In this document: one piece after another, positions 15,595-24,249 of the stretch
Position numbering within the stretch: the stretch's first letter is position 1
Layout of the letters: every line of letters starts with the position of its first letter
Assembly (NCBI RefSeq): GCF_023273875.1
Contig: NZ_CP096882.1
Span: forward strand, 1,612,001 to 1,676,000
Length of the DNA stretch: 64,000 nt
Direction: 5' to 3'
Source of the DNA: Pseudarthrobacter sp. SSS035
GTDB taxonomy: Bacteria; Actinomycetota; Actinomycetes; Actinomycetales; Micrococcaceae
Translations under genes and position numbers: made by a program
The notes under the pieces: generated by a model
Seen by the model: only the letters and a program-made list of their open reading frames with translations
Told to the model about the DNA's origin: nothing
Database searches by the model: none

Positions 15595-17364
15595 ATGACA
15601 TCCCATGTCCTCCAGTCAATGACGGCTGCCATGCCCGACGTCGAACACGTCCTGGCGGTCCGCGGCACCGGCGGCTACCGGCAATACAGGATCCCCGCCC
15701 TCGCCGTCTCGCGGCAGGGCACGCTGCTGGCCGCCTACGACGGCCGCCCCAACCTCGATGACCTGCCCAACCCGATCGACCTCCTGCTCCGGCGCAGCAC
15801 GGACAACGGCCGGACCTGGGGCGGACAGCAGGTAGTGAGGACGGGTGGCGGCCTCAACGGCTACGGCGATCCGAGCCTCCTGGTGGACGTCGAAACCGGC
15901 CGGATCTTCATGTTCCACGCCGCCGGAACGCACGCCGGATTCTTCGAAGCGGCGGCCGGGATGGAGCCCGATGACGACGTCCAGCACTGCGACCTCAGCT
16001 ACTCGGACGACGACGGCCTGACCTGGCAGCACCGCAGGATCACCGCCCAGCTCAAGATCCGCCAGCCGGCTCACCCGCGTGGGCCCAGTGCGGGCGAGCC
16101 GGACATCACCGGGATCTTCGCGGCGGCGGGGCAGGGCATCCAGATCCACACCGGCCCTTACCGCGGCCGGCTGGTCCAGCAGTTTGTGGTCCTTGCCGGC
16201 GGCGAGATCATGGCCGCTTCTGCGTACAGCGACGACCACGGCGACACCTGGACGCTCGGCGAGCTCATCGGCGCCCGGACGCACGGCCACGCCCCCAACG
16301 AAAACAAGGTTGCCGCCCTCCAGGACGGCCGGCTCCTGCTGCACAGCCGCGGCACCCCGCGCCGCCTTGCCGCAATATCGGACGACGGCGGGGCCACCTG
16401 GAGCGCCCTGCGTCCGGTCGAGGACCTCCCGGACCCGGGTGACAACGGCTCGCTGGTACGCTTCGACGGCCTGCCGTCCCTGGCTTTCCCCGCCGGCGAC
16501 GCCACCGGCCCGTGGCTGCTGGCCACCAACAACCAGGACACGGCACTGCGGCGGAACACGGTGATCAGCCTGTCCACCGATAACGGAACCAACTGGCCGG
16601 CCAAGCTGGTCCTGTGCCCGGGGAGCTCGGCCTATTCAACGGCCGCCCGGCTCCCCGACGGCAACATCGGCGTACTCTACGAGCGCCAGGGCTACCGGGA
16701 AATCGTGTTTGCCTCGGTGCCCGCGGAACAACTCACCGCACAGCTCACCGCCAGCCCTGCTGCCGCCGCTGGTGCAGCTGGTGCAGCTGGTGCAGCTGAC
16801 GCTAGCGCTTCGCCCGCATCCGACGCCGATGCGAGGGCTCCGGAGGACGGTGCCGGCCTGGTCTTCGACATGGAACTCCGCTCCATCACCCCTGGCCGCC
16901 CGAGGGTCTGGCAGAACGCCGGCGAGTTCCACGTCCTGCAGCCCGGCGGCGGGGACTGGGGCGTGCACACCTGGAAGGAAATCGGCCAGGGCTATTCGGC
17001 CGAGGCTGCGCAGGTCATCGGCACCCGGGAGGCGCAGGACCTGAACTACGGCCGCATCATTCCCGGCTACAAGGCCGGGGACATCTTGGCCTTCACCGGC
17101 AGGGCACGCAACGACGGAGCCTCGCCGGCGACGGCCGTCCGGCTGTCCGGTCCCGGCTCGGATGCCTTCCCCGCGGCGGATCTTGGCCCCGGGCAAGAGG
17201 CGCTCTATTTCACGCCCGGGTACACCGTCACAGAGGCGGATGTGGCGCGCGGCCGCGCGGACGTGGTCTTTGAAGTCGTCGGCGAGCGCGGCGGCACTGC
17301 CGAGCGCCGGCGTCGTGCGTTCAGTTTTAACACCCGGACCGGCGGCGTCAGTACACCCGAGTGA
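15595..17364 (+). CDS. Exo-alpha-sialidase
   Basis: An enzyme of about 589 residues that cleaves terminal sialic acids from glycans. The arginine-bearing RIP motif (QYRIPAL) and five Asp boxes are visible (STDNGRTW, SDDDGLTW, SDDHGDTW, SDDGGATW, STDNGTNW); the late SSAYSTAARLPDGNIGVLYERQGY probably holds the catalytic Tyr and Glu. A repetitive Ala/Gly linker joins the propeller to a C-terminal beta domain of about 160 residues, probably for substrate or surface binding. No signal peptide is evident from any of the possible starts (15595, 15619, 15631), which is odd for a glycan-degrading enzyme. The sialic acid transporter operon follows 112 bp downstream. Confidence 0.9.
   Translation: MTSHVLQSMTAAMPDVEHVLAVRGTGGYRQYRIPALAVSRQGTLLAAYDGRPNLDDLPNPIDLLLRRSTDNGRTWGGQQVVRTGGGLNGYGDPSLLVDVETGRIFMFHAAGTHAGFFEAAAGMEPDDDVQHCDLSYSDDDGLTWQHRRITAQLKIRQPAHPRGPSAGEPDITGIFAAAGQGIQIHTGPYRGRLVQQFVVLAGGEIMAASAYSDDHGDTWTLGELIGARTHGHAPNENKVAALQDGRLLLHSRGTPRRLAAISDDGGATWSALRPVEDLPDPGDNGSLVRFDGLPSLAFPAGDATGPWLLATNNQDTALRRNTVISLSTDNGTNWPAKLVLCPGSSAYSTAARLPDGNIGVLYERQGYREIVFASVPAEQLTAQLTASPAAAAGAAGAAGAADASASPASDADARAPEDGAGLVFDMELRSITPGRPRVWQNAGEFHVLQPGGGDWGVHTWKEIGQGYSAEAAQVIGTREAQDLNYGRIIPGYKAGDILAFTGRARNDGASPATAVRLSGPGSDAFPAADLGPGQEALYFTPGYTVTEADVARGRADVVFEVVGERGGTAERRRRAFSFNTRTGGVSTPE
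16771..16797 (+). repeat. Three 9-bp tandem repeats inside the sialidase linker
   Basis: GGTGCAGCT is repeated three times exactly, encoding Gly-Ala-Ala units in the linker. Its length may vary between strains without changing the frame. Confidence 0.8.
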
Positions 17365-17388
17365 GAGAGCGTCCGGGGAAACTGGCGC

Positions 17389-17446
17389 TTGACGTGAACC
17401 TGTGATGACGCTTACAGTCGACATACGAGCTCGGACGTCCTACATC
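17389..17446 (+). promoter_or_regulatory. Promoter and operator region of the sialic acid transporter operon
   Basis: TTGACG (17389-17394) and TACAGT (17413-17418), 18 bp apart, fit a housekeeping promoter. TGTGATGACGCTTACA (17401-17416) overlaps the -10 and matches a GlxR/CRP site with one mismatch in TCACA, suggesting catabolite control. GGACGTCCTACATC (17433-17446) shares its words with the region before the GntR gene at 39.1 kb and is the likely specific operator. Confidence 0.6.
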
Positions 17447-17476
17447 CGATAAACCTTCTGGAATGGCGAGGCCCTC

Positions 17477-19099
17477 ATGAACAACATCACCAAGAACCTG
17501 CCGCTGGTCAATGACGCCAGCCGCCGGAACTTCCTCAAGCTGACCGGTGCCATGGGTGCCGCTGCAGCCTTCACCACCACCCTCGCCGCATGTGGCAGCC
17601 CGGCAGCCACCACCACCGGCAGCTCCGCGGGCGCCGGGGCAATCAACAAGGACCTCACCATCGAAGCGGGCATCTCCTACGCCCTCTCCACGGGCTTCGA
17701 TCCGCTGAGCTCCTCAGGCGCCACGCCGATGGCCGCCAACCTGCACATCTTCGAAGGCCTCATCGAACTGCACCCGGCCACCCGCCAGCCCTACAACGCC
17801 CTGGCCGCGGCGGACCCCAAGAAGGTCAACGACACCACCTACCAGGTGACCATCCGCGAAGGCGCCAAGTTCCACGACGGCACCCCTGTCACCACCGAAG
17901 ACGTGGCCTTCTCCTTCACCCGCGTGATGGATCCGGCGAACAAGTCCCTGTTCTCGCAGTTCATCCCGTTCATCCAGGACGTCAAGCCCCTGGACGCGAA
18001 GACGGTTGAGTTCACCCTCAAGTACGCCTTCCCCGGCTTCGGCCCCCGCATCTCCGTGGTCAAGGTTGTCCCCAAGGCCTTGGCCACGGACCTCAAGGCC
18101 TTCGACGCCAAGCCCGTCGGCACCGGCCCCTATAAGCTCATCTCCGCCGCCAAGGACGACAAGATCGTCTTCGAAGCGTTCGCGGACTACAACGGCCCCA
18201 AGCCGGCACTGGCCAAGGGCATGACCTGGCTCCTGCTCTCCGACGCCGCCGCCCGCGTCACCGCCGTCCAGTCGGGCCGTGTCCAGGCCATCGAGGACGT
18301 CCCCTACCTGGACATCGACGGCCTCAAGTCCAAGGTCAAGGTTGAATCCGTCCAGTCCTTCGGTCTGATGTTCCTCATGTTCAACTGCAACAAGGCCCCG
18401 TTCAACAACAAGCTGGTCCGCCAGGCCCTCCACTACGGCCTGGACAAGGAAGCCGTCATCAAGAAGGCCCTGTTCGGCAACGCCAAGCCCGCCAGCTCCT
18501 ACTTCCAGGAAGGCCACCCGGACTACGTCAAGGCCAAGAACGTGTACGGCTACGACGCTGCGAAGGCCGCGGACCTCCTGAAGGAAGCCGGCGTAACGAG
18601 CCTCGAGTTCGAGCTGCTCACCACGGACACCGCCTGGGTCAAGGACGTAGCCCCGCTGATCCTCGAATCCTGGAACAAGATCCCGGGCGTGAAGGTCTCC
18701 GTCAAGAGCATCCAGTCCGGCGCCCTGTACACCGACCGCGTCGGCGCCGGCGACTACACGGTCGTCGCAGCCCCCGGCGACCCGTCTGTCTTCGGCAACG
18801 ACGCTGACCTGCTCCTGAGCTGGTTCTACTCGGGCGCCACCTGGATGGAAAAGCGCGCCTACTGGACCGCCCCGGAACGCGCCAAGCTGCAGGAACTGAT
18901 GAACAAGGGCTCGCAGGCCGCTGCAGCAGACGCCAAGAAGATCACCGGCGAAATCGTGGACCTCGTCTCCGAGGAACTTCCCCTGTACCCGATCTTCCAC
19001 CGCCAGCTGCCCTCCGCCTGGGACGACAAGAAGCTCAACGGCTTCAAGCCGCTGCCCACCACCGGCATGTCGTTCATCGACGTCGGACGCACCGCCTAA
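17477..19099 (+). CDS. ABC transporter substrate-binding lipoprotein, family 5 (probable sialic acid binding, SatA/SiaE type)
   Basis: A 540-residue solute-binding protein of the oligopeptide (SBP_bac_5) family. The N-terminus has a twin-arginine pattern (SRRNFLKLTG) and a lipobox ending in LAAC, so it is a Tat-exported lipoprotein. Family features include the early FEGLIELHP region and a CNKAPFNNKLVRQALHYGLDKE stretch, here noted only in part. Peptide or nickel transport is the family default, but the nan genes behind it argue for sialic acid, as in SatABCD of Haemophilus ducreyi and the siaEFGI system of Corynebacterium glutamicum. A stem-loop after the stop may let this gene be expressed above the permeases. 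Confidence 0.88.
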   Translation: MNNITKNLPLVNDASRRNFLKLTGAMGAAAAFTTTLAACGSPAATTTGSSAGAGAINKDLTIEAGISYALSTGFDPLSSSGATPMAANLHIFEGLIELHPATRQPYNALAAADPKKVNDTTYQVTIREGAKFHDGTPVTTEDVAFSFTRVMDPANKSLFSQFIPFIQDVKPLDAKTVEFTLKYAFPGFGPRISVVKVVPKALATDLKAFDAKPVGTGPYKLISAAKDDKIVFEAFADYNGPKPALAKGMTWLLLSDAAARVTAVQSGRVQAIEDVPYLDIDGLKSKVKVESVQSFGLMFLMFNCNKAPFNNKLVRQALHYGLDKEAVIKKALFGNAKPASSYFQEGHPDYVKAKNVYGYDAAKAADLLKEAGVTSLEFELLTTDTAWVKDVAPLILESWNKIPGVKVSVKSIQSGALYTDRVGAGDYTVVAAPGDPSVFGNDADLLLSWFYSGATWMEKRAYWTAPERAKLQELMNKGSQAAAADAKKITGEIVDLVSEELPLYPIFHRQLPSAWDDKKLNGFKPLPTTGMSFIDVGRTA

Positions 19100-19111
19100 C
19101 CAAGGCACTGC

Positions 19112-19168
19112 GTTGCGAGGCCTGCTCTGCGCCCTCATCCCCGGGAGCCCTAGAGCAGGCCTCGCAAC
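19112..19168 (+). terminator. 17-bp perfect stem-loop between binding-protein and permease genes
   Basis: GTTGCGAGGCCTGCTCT (19112-19128) pairs exactly with AGAGCAGGCCTCGCAAC (19152-19168) around a 23-nt loop, followed by ATTTTG. It probably protects the upstream message or attenuates read-through, giving more binding protein than permease. Confidence 0.75.
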
Positions 19169-19207
19169 ATTTTGAAACTGCAGCACCCAAACAAACCGGA
19201 GAACAAA

Positions 19208-20164
19208 TTGGTCACGATATTGCGTCTGCTTGGCCGCAGACTCGCAGCACTGCCATTGATGATCCTGGGCATTACCCTGCTCGTCTTCCTCGTCCTGCAG
19301 GCCGCACCTGGCGACCAGGCAAGCTCCGCCCTCGGCGACGGTGCGTCCGAAGAAGCGAAGCAGCAGTACCGCCAGGAAAACGGCCTGAACGACCCGCTGG
19401 TGATCCAGTACTTCAGCTTCCTCGGCAAGCTGCTGCAGTTGGACCTCGGCGTCACCACGCCGCCGGCCAAGTCGGTGGCCTCCATGATCGGCTCCGCGTT
19501 CCCCCTGACGCTGCAGCTGACGTTCCTGGGCGTGCTGATCGCCATCGTCCTGTCCCTGACCTTCGGCATCCTCGGCGCCCTCTACCGGGACAAATGGCAG
19601 GACCAGCTGGTCCGCGTTTTCTCGATCGCCGCGATCGCCACGCCGTCGTTCTGGCTCGGCATCCTGCTGATCCAGTGGTTCGCCCTCGGCGCCAGCCCCC
19701 TGTTCCCCTCCGGGGGAATCGCGACGCCGGAATCCGGCTTCGGCGGCTGGCTGAACTCGATGGCACTCCCGGCCCTGGCCCTCGGCATCCCGGTCTCCGC
19801 CTCGCTGATCCGCGTGGTCCGAACCTCGATGGTGGAGGAGCTGGACCGCGACTACGTCCGCACCGCCATCGGCAACGGTGTCCCGTACCACGAAGTAGTC
19901 TCCAAGAACGTCCTCCGCAACGCCCTGGTGACTCCGGTGACCGTGCTGGGACTGCGCGTGGGCTACCTGCTCGGCGGCGCCGTCGTGATTGAAATGATCT
20001 TCGCCCTCCCCGGAATGGGCCAGCTGATCCTCAACGGCATCACCAACCTGGACGTCAACCTGGTCCAGGGCGTGGTGCTCACCATCTCGGTCACCTTCGT
20101 TCTGGTGAACATCGTGGTGGACCTCCTGTACCTGCTCATAAACCCCCGAATCAGGACGGTATAG
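19208..20164 (+). CDS. ABC transporter permease, DppB type (sialic acid transporter)
   Basis: A 318-residue inner-membrane permease with about six transmembrane segments, an N-terminal LAALPLMILGITLLVFLVLQ helix and the EAA-type loop near DYVRTAIGNGVPYHEVVSKN. It pairs with the next gene to form the pore. The frame is open from a TTG at 19172, but that lies against the stem-loop; the TTG at 19208 has a GGAG site 6 bp upstream and is preferred. Three bases separate its stop from the next ATG. Confidence 0.9.
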   Translation: MVTILRLLGRRLAALPLMILGITLLVFLVLQAAPGDQASSALGDGASEEAKQQYRQENGLNDPLVIQYFSFLGKLLQLDLGVTTPPAKSVASMIGSAFPLTLQLTFLGVLIAIVLSLTFGILGALYRDKWQDQLVRVFSIAAIATPSFWLGILLIQWFALGASPLFPSGGIATPESGFGGWLNSMALPALALGIPVSASLIRVVRTSMVEELDRDYVRTAIGNGVPYHEVVSKNVLRNALVTPVTVLGLRVGYLLGGAVVIEMIFALPGMGQLILNGITNLDVNLVQGVVLTISVTFVLVNIVVDLLYLLINPRIRTV

Positions 20165-20167
20165 CTC

Positions 20168-22303
20168 ATGCGTAGCAAGCTTGCTGAACGGCTGAGTGCC
20201 CCGGGCCTCCGTTTCAAGGCCCTGCCTTGGGGCTCCCGCATCGCCCTCCTCTTCCTCATCATGATCGTCCTCTCGGCCGTATTCGCGCCGGTCATCGCGC
20301 CGCACGATCCGCTGGAGACCTTCATCCCCGCCACCCCGCCGGGCGCCGAGCACTTCTTCGGCACCGACCGGCTGGGCCGCGACATCTTCTCTCGCCTGCT
20401 CTTCGGCGCCCAGTCCTCCCTGATGATCGGCCTCGGCGCCGTCATCCTGGCCATCCTGGCCGGCGCCCTGCTAGGCTCCTTCGCCGCGACGTCCAGCAAG
20501 GCCGTCAACGAACTGATCATGCGCCTGATGGACATCCTGATGGCGTTCCCGGGCATCGCCCTGGCCGCAGTGCTGCTGGCCGCGTTCGGCAACTCGGTTC
20601 CCACCATCATCATCGCGATCGCCATCATCTACACCCCGCAGCTGGCCCGCGTGGTCCGCGCCAACGTGCTCTCCCAGTACGGCGAAGACTACGTCCGCGC
20701 CGAGCGTGTGATCGGCGCAGGCCGCTTCTACATCCTGCTCAAGCACATCGTCCGCAACACCGCCGCCCCCGTGCTGGTGTTCGCCACGGTGATGGTGGCT
20801 GACGCCATCATCCTCGAAGCCTCGTTGTCCTTCCTCGGCGCCGGCGTCCAGGACCCCGCACCGTCGTGGGGCAACGTGATCTCCTACGGCCGCAACCTGG
20901 TCCTGTCCGGCGGCTGGTGGGCCACCACCTTCGCCGGTGTGACCATCCTGCTCACCGTTCTCTCGCTGAACATCCTCGCCGAGGGCCTCACCGACGCCAT
21001 GGTGAACCCGAAACTGCGCAAGGCACCTGTAGTAAAGGACGACGACGGTTCGGCAGCTGTTGTTGCCGGCGCAGCCGTGGGTGCCGGCGTCGACACTCAG
21101 ATCGCCACGTCAGTGGCCCAACCGTCGGTAGTGGAAGAGCATGAGCTCGACGGCGTCCGCGCCGCCTACGGCGACGTCCTCACCGAGGAGCACTACAACG
21201 AGGCAGCCATCCTCTCCGATCCGAAGCTGGCCGCGGCGAACCCGCACCTGCTGCTGGACAAGGAACTGGAACTGCTCTCCGCCATCGAGGCCACGCGCAC
21301 CGACCGCCTCCCCCAGGTACCGGCCGGCGCACGCAACGTCCTGGAGGTCAAGAATCTGTCCATCCGCTTCCCGGGCCGCTTCGGCGACACCGCGATTGTG
21401 GACAACGTCTCCTTCACGGTCCGCGAAGGCGAAGCCATGGGCCTGGTGGGCGAATCCGGCTGCGGCAAGTCCATCACGTCCCTCGCGGTCATGGGCCTGC
21501 TGCCCAAAACCGCCCAGGTCACCGGTTCCATCAAGTTCGACGGCAAGGAACTGCTGGATCCGGCCACCAGCCACAGCAGCATCAAGGCCTACGAAGGCCT
21601 GCGCGGCCAGCAGATCGCTATGGTCTACCAAGACGCCCTGAGCTCCCTGAACCCGTCCATGAAGATCAAGGACCAGATGGAGCAGCTGACCAAGCGCGGA
21701 GGCCGCAAGACCCCCACCGAGCTGCTGGAACTGGTCAAGCTCGATCCCGTCCGGACGCTCGCCAGCTACCCGCACGAGCTCTCCGGCGGCCAGCGCCAGC
21801 GCGTCCTGATCGCCATGGCACTGTCCCGTTCGCCGAAGATCGTGGTTGCCGATGAGCCCACCACCGCCCTGGACGTCACCGTCCAGAAACAGGTAGTGGA
21901 CCTGCTCAACGAACTGCGCGAACAGCTCGGCTTCGCCATGGTCTTCGTCAGCCACGACCTCGCCCTGGTGGCCTCCCTGGCCCACCGCATCACGGTGATG
22001 TACGCCGGCCAGGTGGTGGAATCCGCACAGGCTTCGGAGCTGCTGCAGAACCCCAAGCACGAGTACACCCGCGGCCTGCTCGGCGCTGTCCTCTCCATCG
22101 AGGCCGACGCCGTGCGCTTGCACCAGATCCCCGGCACCGTCCCGTCCCCGCGCGACTTCGCCCCGGGCGACCGCTTCGCCCCGCGTTCACTGCGATCCGA
22201 CGCCGACCCCGACCAGCAGCTGGTCCTGACGTCAGTAGGAGCCGCCAACGGCGGGGACGCTGACCACTACTGGGCGAGCCACCTGAAGGAGGATGCAAAA
22301 TGA
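20168..22303 (+). CDS. Fused ABC permease (DppC) and ATPase (DppD)
   Basis: A 711-residue fusion. Residues about 1-285 form a DppC-type permease (FFGTDRLGRDIFSRLLFGA near the start, the EAA loop around DYVRAERVIGAG). A linker of about 100 residues, first Ala/Val-rich then acidic, follows. Residues about 390-711 form the ATPase with Walker A GESGCGKS, Q-loop, signature LSGGQRQR and Walker B IVVADEPTTALD, ending with the oligopeptide-type C-terminal extension. I recall a similar fused subunit in the corynebacterial sialic acid transporter, which supports the substrate call. It overlaps the next gene by ATGA. Confidence 0.92.
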   Translation: MRSKLAERLSAPGLRFKALPWGSRIALLFLIMIVLSAVFAPVIAPHDPLETFIPATPPGAEHFFGTDRLGRDIFSRLLFGAQSSLMIGLGAVILAILAGALLGSFAATSSKAVNELIMRLMDILMAFPGIALAAVLLAAFGNSVPTIIIAIAIIYTPQLARVVRANVLSQYGEDYVRAERVIGAGRFYILLKHIVRNTAAPVLVFATVMVADAIILEASLSFLGAGVQDPAPSWGNVISYGRNLVLSGGWWATTFAGVTILLTVLSLNILAEGLTDAMVNPKLRKAPVVKDDDGSAAVVAGAAVGAGVDTQIATSVAQPSVVEEHELDGVRAAYGDVLTEEHYNEAAILSDPKLAAANPHLLLDKELELLSAIEATRTDRLPQVPAGARNVLEVKNLSIRFPGRFGDTAIVDNVSFTVREGEAMGLVGESGCGKSITSLAVMGLLPKTAQVTGSIKFDGKELLDPATSHSSIKAYEGLRGQQIAMVYQDALSSLNPSMKIKDQMEQLTKRGGRKTPTELLELVKLDPVRTLASYPHELSGGQRQRVLIAMALSRSPKIVVADEPTTALDVTVQKQVVDLLNELREQLGFAMVFVSHDLALVASLAHRITVMYAGQVVESAQASELLQNPKHEYTRGLLGAVLSIEADAVRLHQIPGTVPSPRDFAPGDRFAPRSLRSDADPDQQLVLTSVGAANGGDADHYWASHLKEDAK

Positions 22304-23106
22304 GCATTTCAACCGGCAAGCCGGTCATCGAGCTCAAGGACGTCAAGGTCTACCACCACGCACGTGGCGGCGGGCTCTTCCGCCCGAACATCGTCAAGGC
22401 GGTCGACGGCGTCGACTTCAGCATCAGCCGCGGCGAAACCGTGGGCATCGTGGGTGAGTCCGGCTGCGGCAAGTCCACGCTCGCGTCCGTGCTCGTGGGA
22501 CTGCAGCCGCCGACGTCGGGCGAGGTCCTGTTCCACGGCAAGCCCGCCATCAAGCGGAACGCCGCCCTCCGCAAGGAATTCGGCCGGTCCGTGTCCGTGG
22601 TTTTCCAGGACCCGGCCACGGCGCTGAACCCGCGCATGACCGTCCAGGACATCCTCACGGACCCGCTGCAGATCCACGGCATCGGCAACGCAGCAACACG
22701 CGCGGCGAAGGTCAAGGAACTGCTGGCCCTGGTGGGCCTGCCGCAGTCCGCGGCCGAGGTCACGCCGTCTCAGGTTTCCGGTGGCCAGCGCCAGCGTGTG
22801 GCGATCGCCCGCGCCCTGGCCCTGGACCCGGACATCATTGTGGCGGACGAGCCGACGTCGGCCCTGGACGTTTCCGTCCGCGCCCAGGTGCTCAACCTGC
22901 TCTCGGACCTGAAGACCCAGCTGAACCTCGGCATGGTGTTCATCTCGCATGACATCCAGACCGTCCGCTACGTCTCGGACCGCATCTGCGTTATGTACTT
23001 CGGCAAGATCGTCGAGCAGGGCACCGCCACCCAGGTCTTCGACAGCCCTACCAACGACTACACCAAGAAGCTCCTGGGCGCCGCCCCGAGCCTGCTCCAC
23101 ATCTAG
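22300..23106 (+). CDS. ABC transporter ATPase, DppF type (sialic acid transporter)
   Basis: A 268-residue ATPase, the second nucleotide-binding subunit. Walker A is GESGCGKS, signature VSGGQRQRV, Walker B IIVADEPTSALDVS, H-loop FISHD. It starts in an ATGA overlap with the fusion gene, so translation is coupled. With the fused ATPase it gives the usual DppD/DppF heterodimer. Confidence 0.93.
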   Translation: MSISTGKPVIELKDVKVYHHARGGGLFRPNIVKAVDGVDFSISRGETVGIVGESGCGKSTLASVLVGLQPPTSGEVLFHGKPAIKRNAALRKEFGRSVSVVFQDPATALNPRMTVQDILTDPLQIHGIGNAATRAAKVKELLALVGLPQSAAEVTPSQVSGGQRQRVAIARALALDPDIIVADEPTSALDVSVRAQVLNLLSDLKTQLNLGMVFISHDIQTVRYVSDRICVMYFGKIVEQGTATQVFDSPTNDYTKKLLGAAPSLLHI

Positions 23107-23154
23107 CTTTCCCGCCGCAAATTTTCGTCTAACCATCAATATTTGGAGAACTCT

Positions 23155-24084
23155 GTGACCACCGTCGCTTCCCGCTTCCAGGGCGTCATTCCGCCCGTCG
23201 TAACCCCCCGCACCGCCGAAGGCGCCATCGACGTACCGTCGCTGGAAAACGTCACCAAGCACCTGCTCGACGGCGGCGTCAGCGGCCTGTTTGTGCTGGG
23301 TTCCTCCGGCGAGGTCACGCACATGACCAACACCGAGCGCGACCTCGTCGTGCAGACCGTGGCAGGCGTAAACGCCGGCCAGGTGCCGGTCATCGTGGGC
23401 GCCGTAGAACAGACCACCAACCGCGTCATCGAAGAAGCCAAGCGCGTCATCGCGCTGGGCGCCGACTCGATCGTGGCCACCAGCCTGTACTACGCCATCT
23501 CCAACGCCCAGGAGAACAACACCCACTTCCGCTCCATCGCCGCCGCCGTCGACGTTCCCGTCTTCGCCTACGACGTGCCGGTGCGCACCCACTTCAAGCT
23601 GCCCACCGACCTTCTGGTCGAGCTGGGCCGCGAGGGCGTCATTGCCGGGGTAAAGGACTCCTCCGGCGACGACGTCTCGTTCCGCCAGCTGCTCATCGCA
23701 GCCAAGGAGATCCCCAACTTCGACATCTTCACCGGCCACGAAGTGGTTGTGGACGGCGCCCTCCTGGGCGGCGCCCAGGGTGTTGTTCCGGGCCTCGGCA
23801 ACGTTGACCCGGCCGGCTACCGCCGCCTCTACGACGCCGCTGTGGCCGGCGACTGGGCCAAGGCCGCCGCCGAGCAGGACCGCCTCGCCGATGTCTTCGA
23901 AATCGTCAACACGCCCAAGGCCGGCCGCATGTCCGGCAACGCCGCGGGCCTGGGCGCCTTCAAGACCGCCCTGCAGCTCATGGGCATCATCAAGACGAAC
24001 GTCATGAGCGCCCCCATGCTCTCCCTGGACGAAGGCGAGACCGCAGCGGTCAAGGTCATCCTCGAACGCAACGGCCTGATCTAG
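23155..24084 (+). CDS. nanA: N-acetylneuraminate lyase (DHDPS/NanA family)
   Basis: A 309-residue class I aldolase that splits N-acetylneuraminate to N-acetylmannosamine and pyruvate. The Schiff-base Lys is in GVKDSSGDD and the catalytic Tyr in FAYDVPV; the phosphate/carboxylate loop reads GSSGE. The family also includes dihydrodipicolinate synthases, and the sequence alone does not settle the substrate; the operon with nanK, nanE and nagA does. I use the GTG at 23155, which follows TTTGGAGA, not the earlier TTG. Confidence 0.88.
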   Translation: MTTVASRFQGVIPPVVTPRTAEGAIDVPSLENVTKHLLDGGVSGLFVLGSSGEVTHMTNTERDLVVQTVAGVNAGQVPVIVGAVEQTTNRVIEEAKRVIALGADSIVATSLYYAISNAQENNTHFRSIAAAVDVPVFAYDVPVRTHFKLPTDLLVELGREGVIAGVKDSSGDDVSFRQLLIAAKEIPNFDIFTGHEVVVDGALLGGAQGVVPGLGNVDPAGYRRLYDAAVAGDWAKAAAEQDRLADVFEIVNTPKAGRMSGNAAGLGAFKTALQLMGIIKTNVMSAPMLSLDEGETAAVKVILERNGLI

Positions 24085-24100
24085 GTCCTCCTCGGCTGGG

Positions 24101-24184
24101 GCGCTGGGCATGCTCCTTTTGCCGGCTGCTGCGCTCGTTCCTCACGCAACAACGCAGCCTACGCAAAAGAAACATGTCCAGCGC
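24101..24184. terminator. Long imperfect hairpin between nanA and nanK
   Basis: Arms of 22 bp (24101-24122 and 24163-24184) match at 19 positions, with a further GGCTGC/GCAGCC pairing inside. It may stabilise or attenuate the operon message. Both arms also contain C/T and G/A differences of the kind that keep pairing possible as G-U. Confidence 0.6.
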
Positions 24185-24249
24185 TGCTTCCGTGATCAAC
24201 CAGACCCCGGTGATCGAGCCTGTCGAGATCCCTTGTTAGGAAGAAAATA

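Noticed and set aside
17714..20353. An 879-codon open frame on the minus strand
   Set aside because: It is the antisense shadow of the binding-protein and permease genes. Its translation is full of Gly, Asp, Val and Glu with no fold, while the plus strand has clear family motifs.
23155..24084. Housekeeping dihydrodipicolinate synthase
   Set aside because: The family cannot be split by eye with certainty, but the operon with nanK, nanE, nagA and a SatABCD-type transporter favours N-acetylneuraminate lyase.
22309..24111. A 600-codon minus-strand frame
   Set aside because: Antisense shadow of the ATPase and nanA genes, a usual effect of high GC3.
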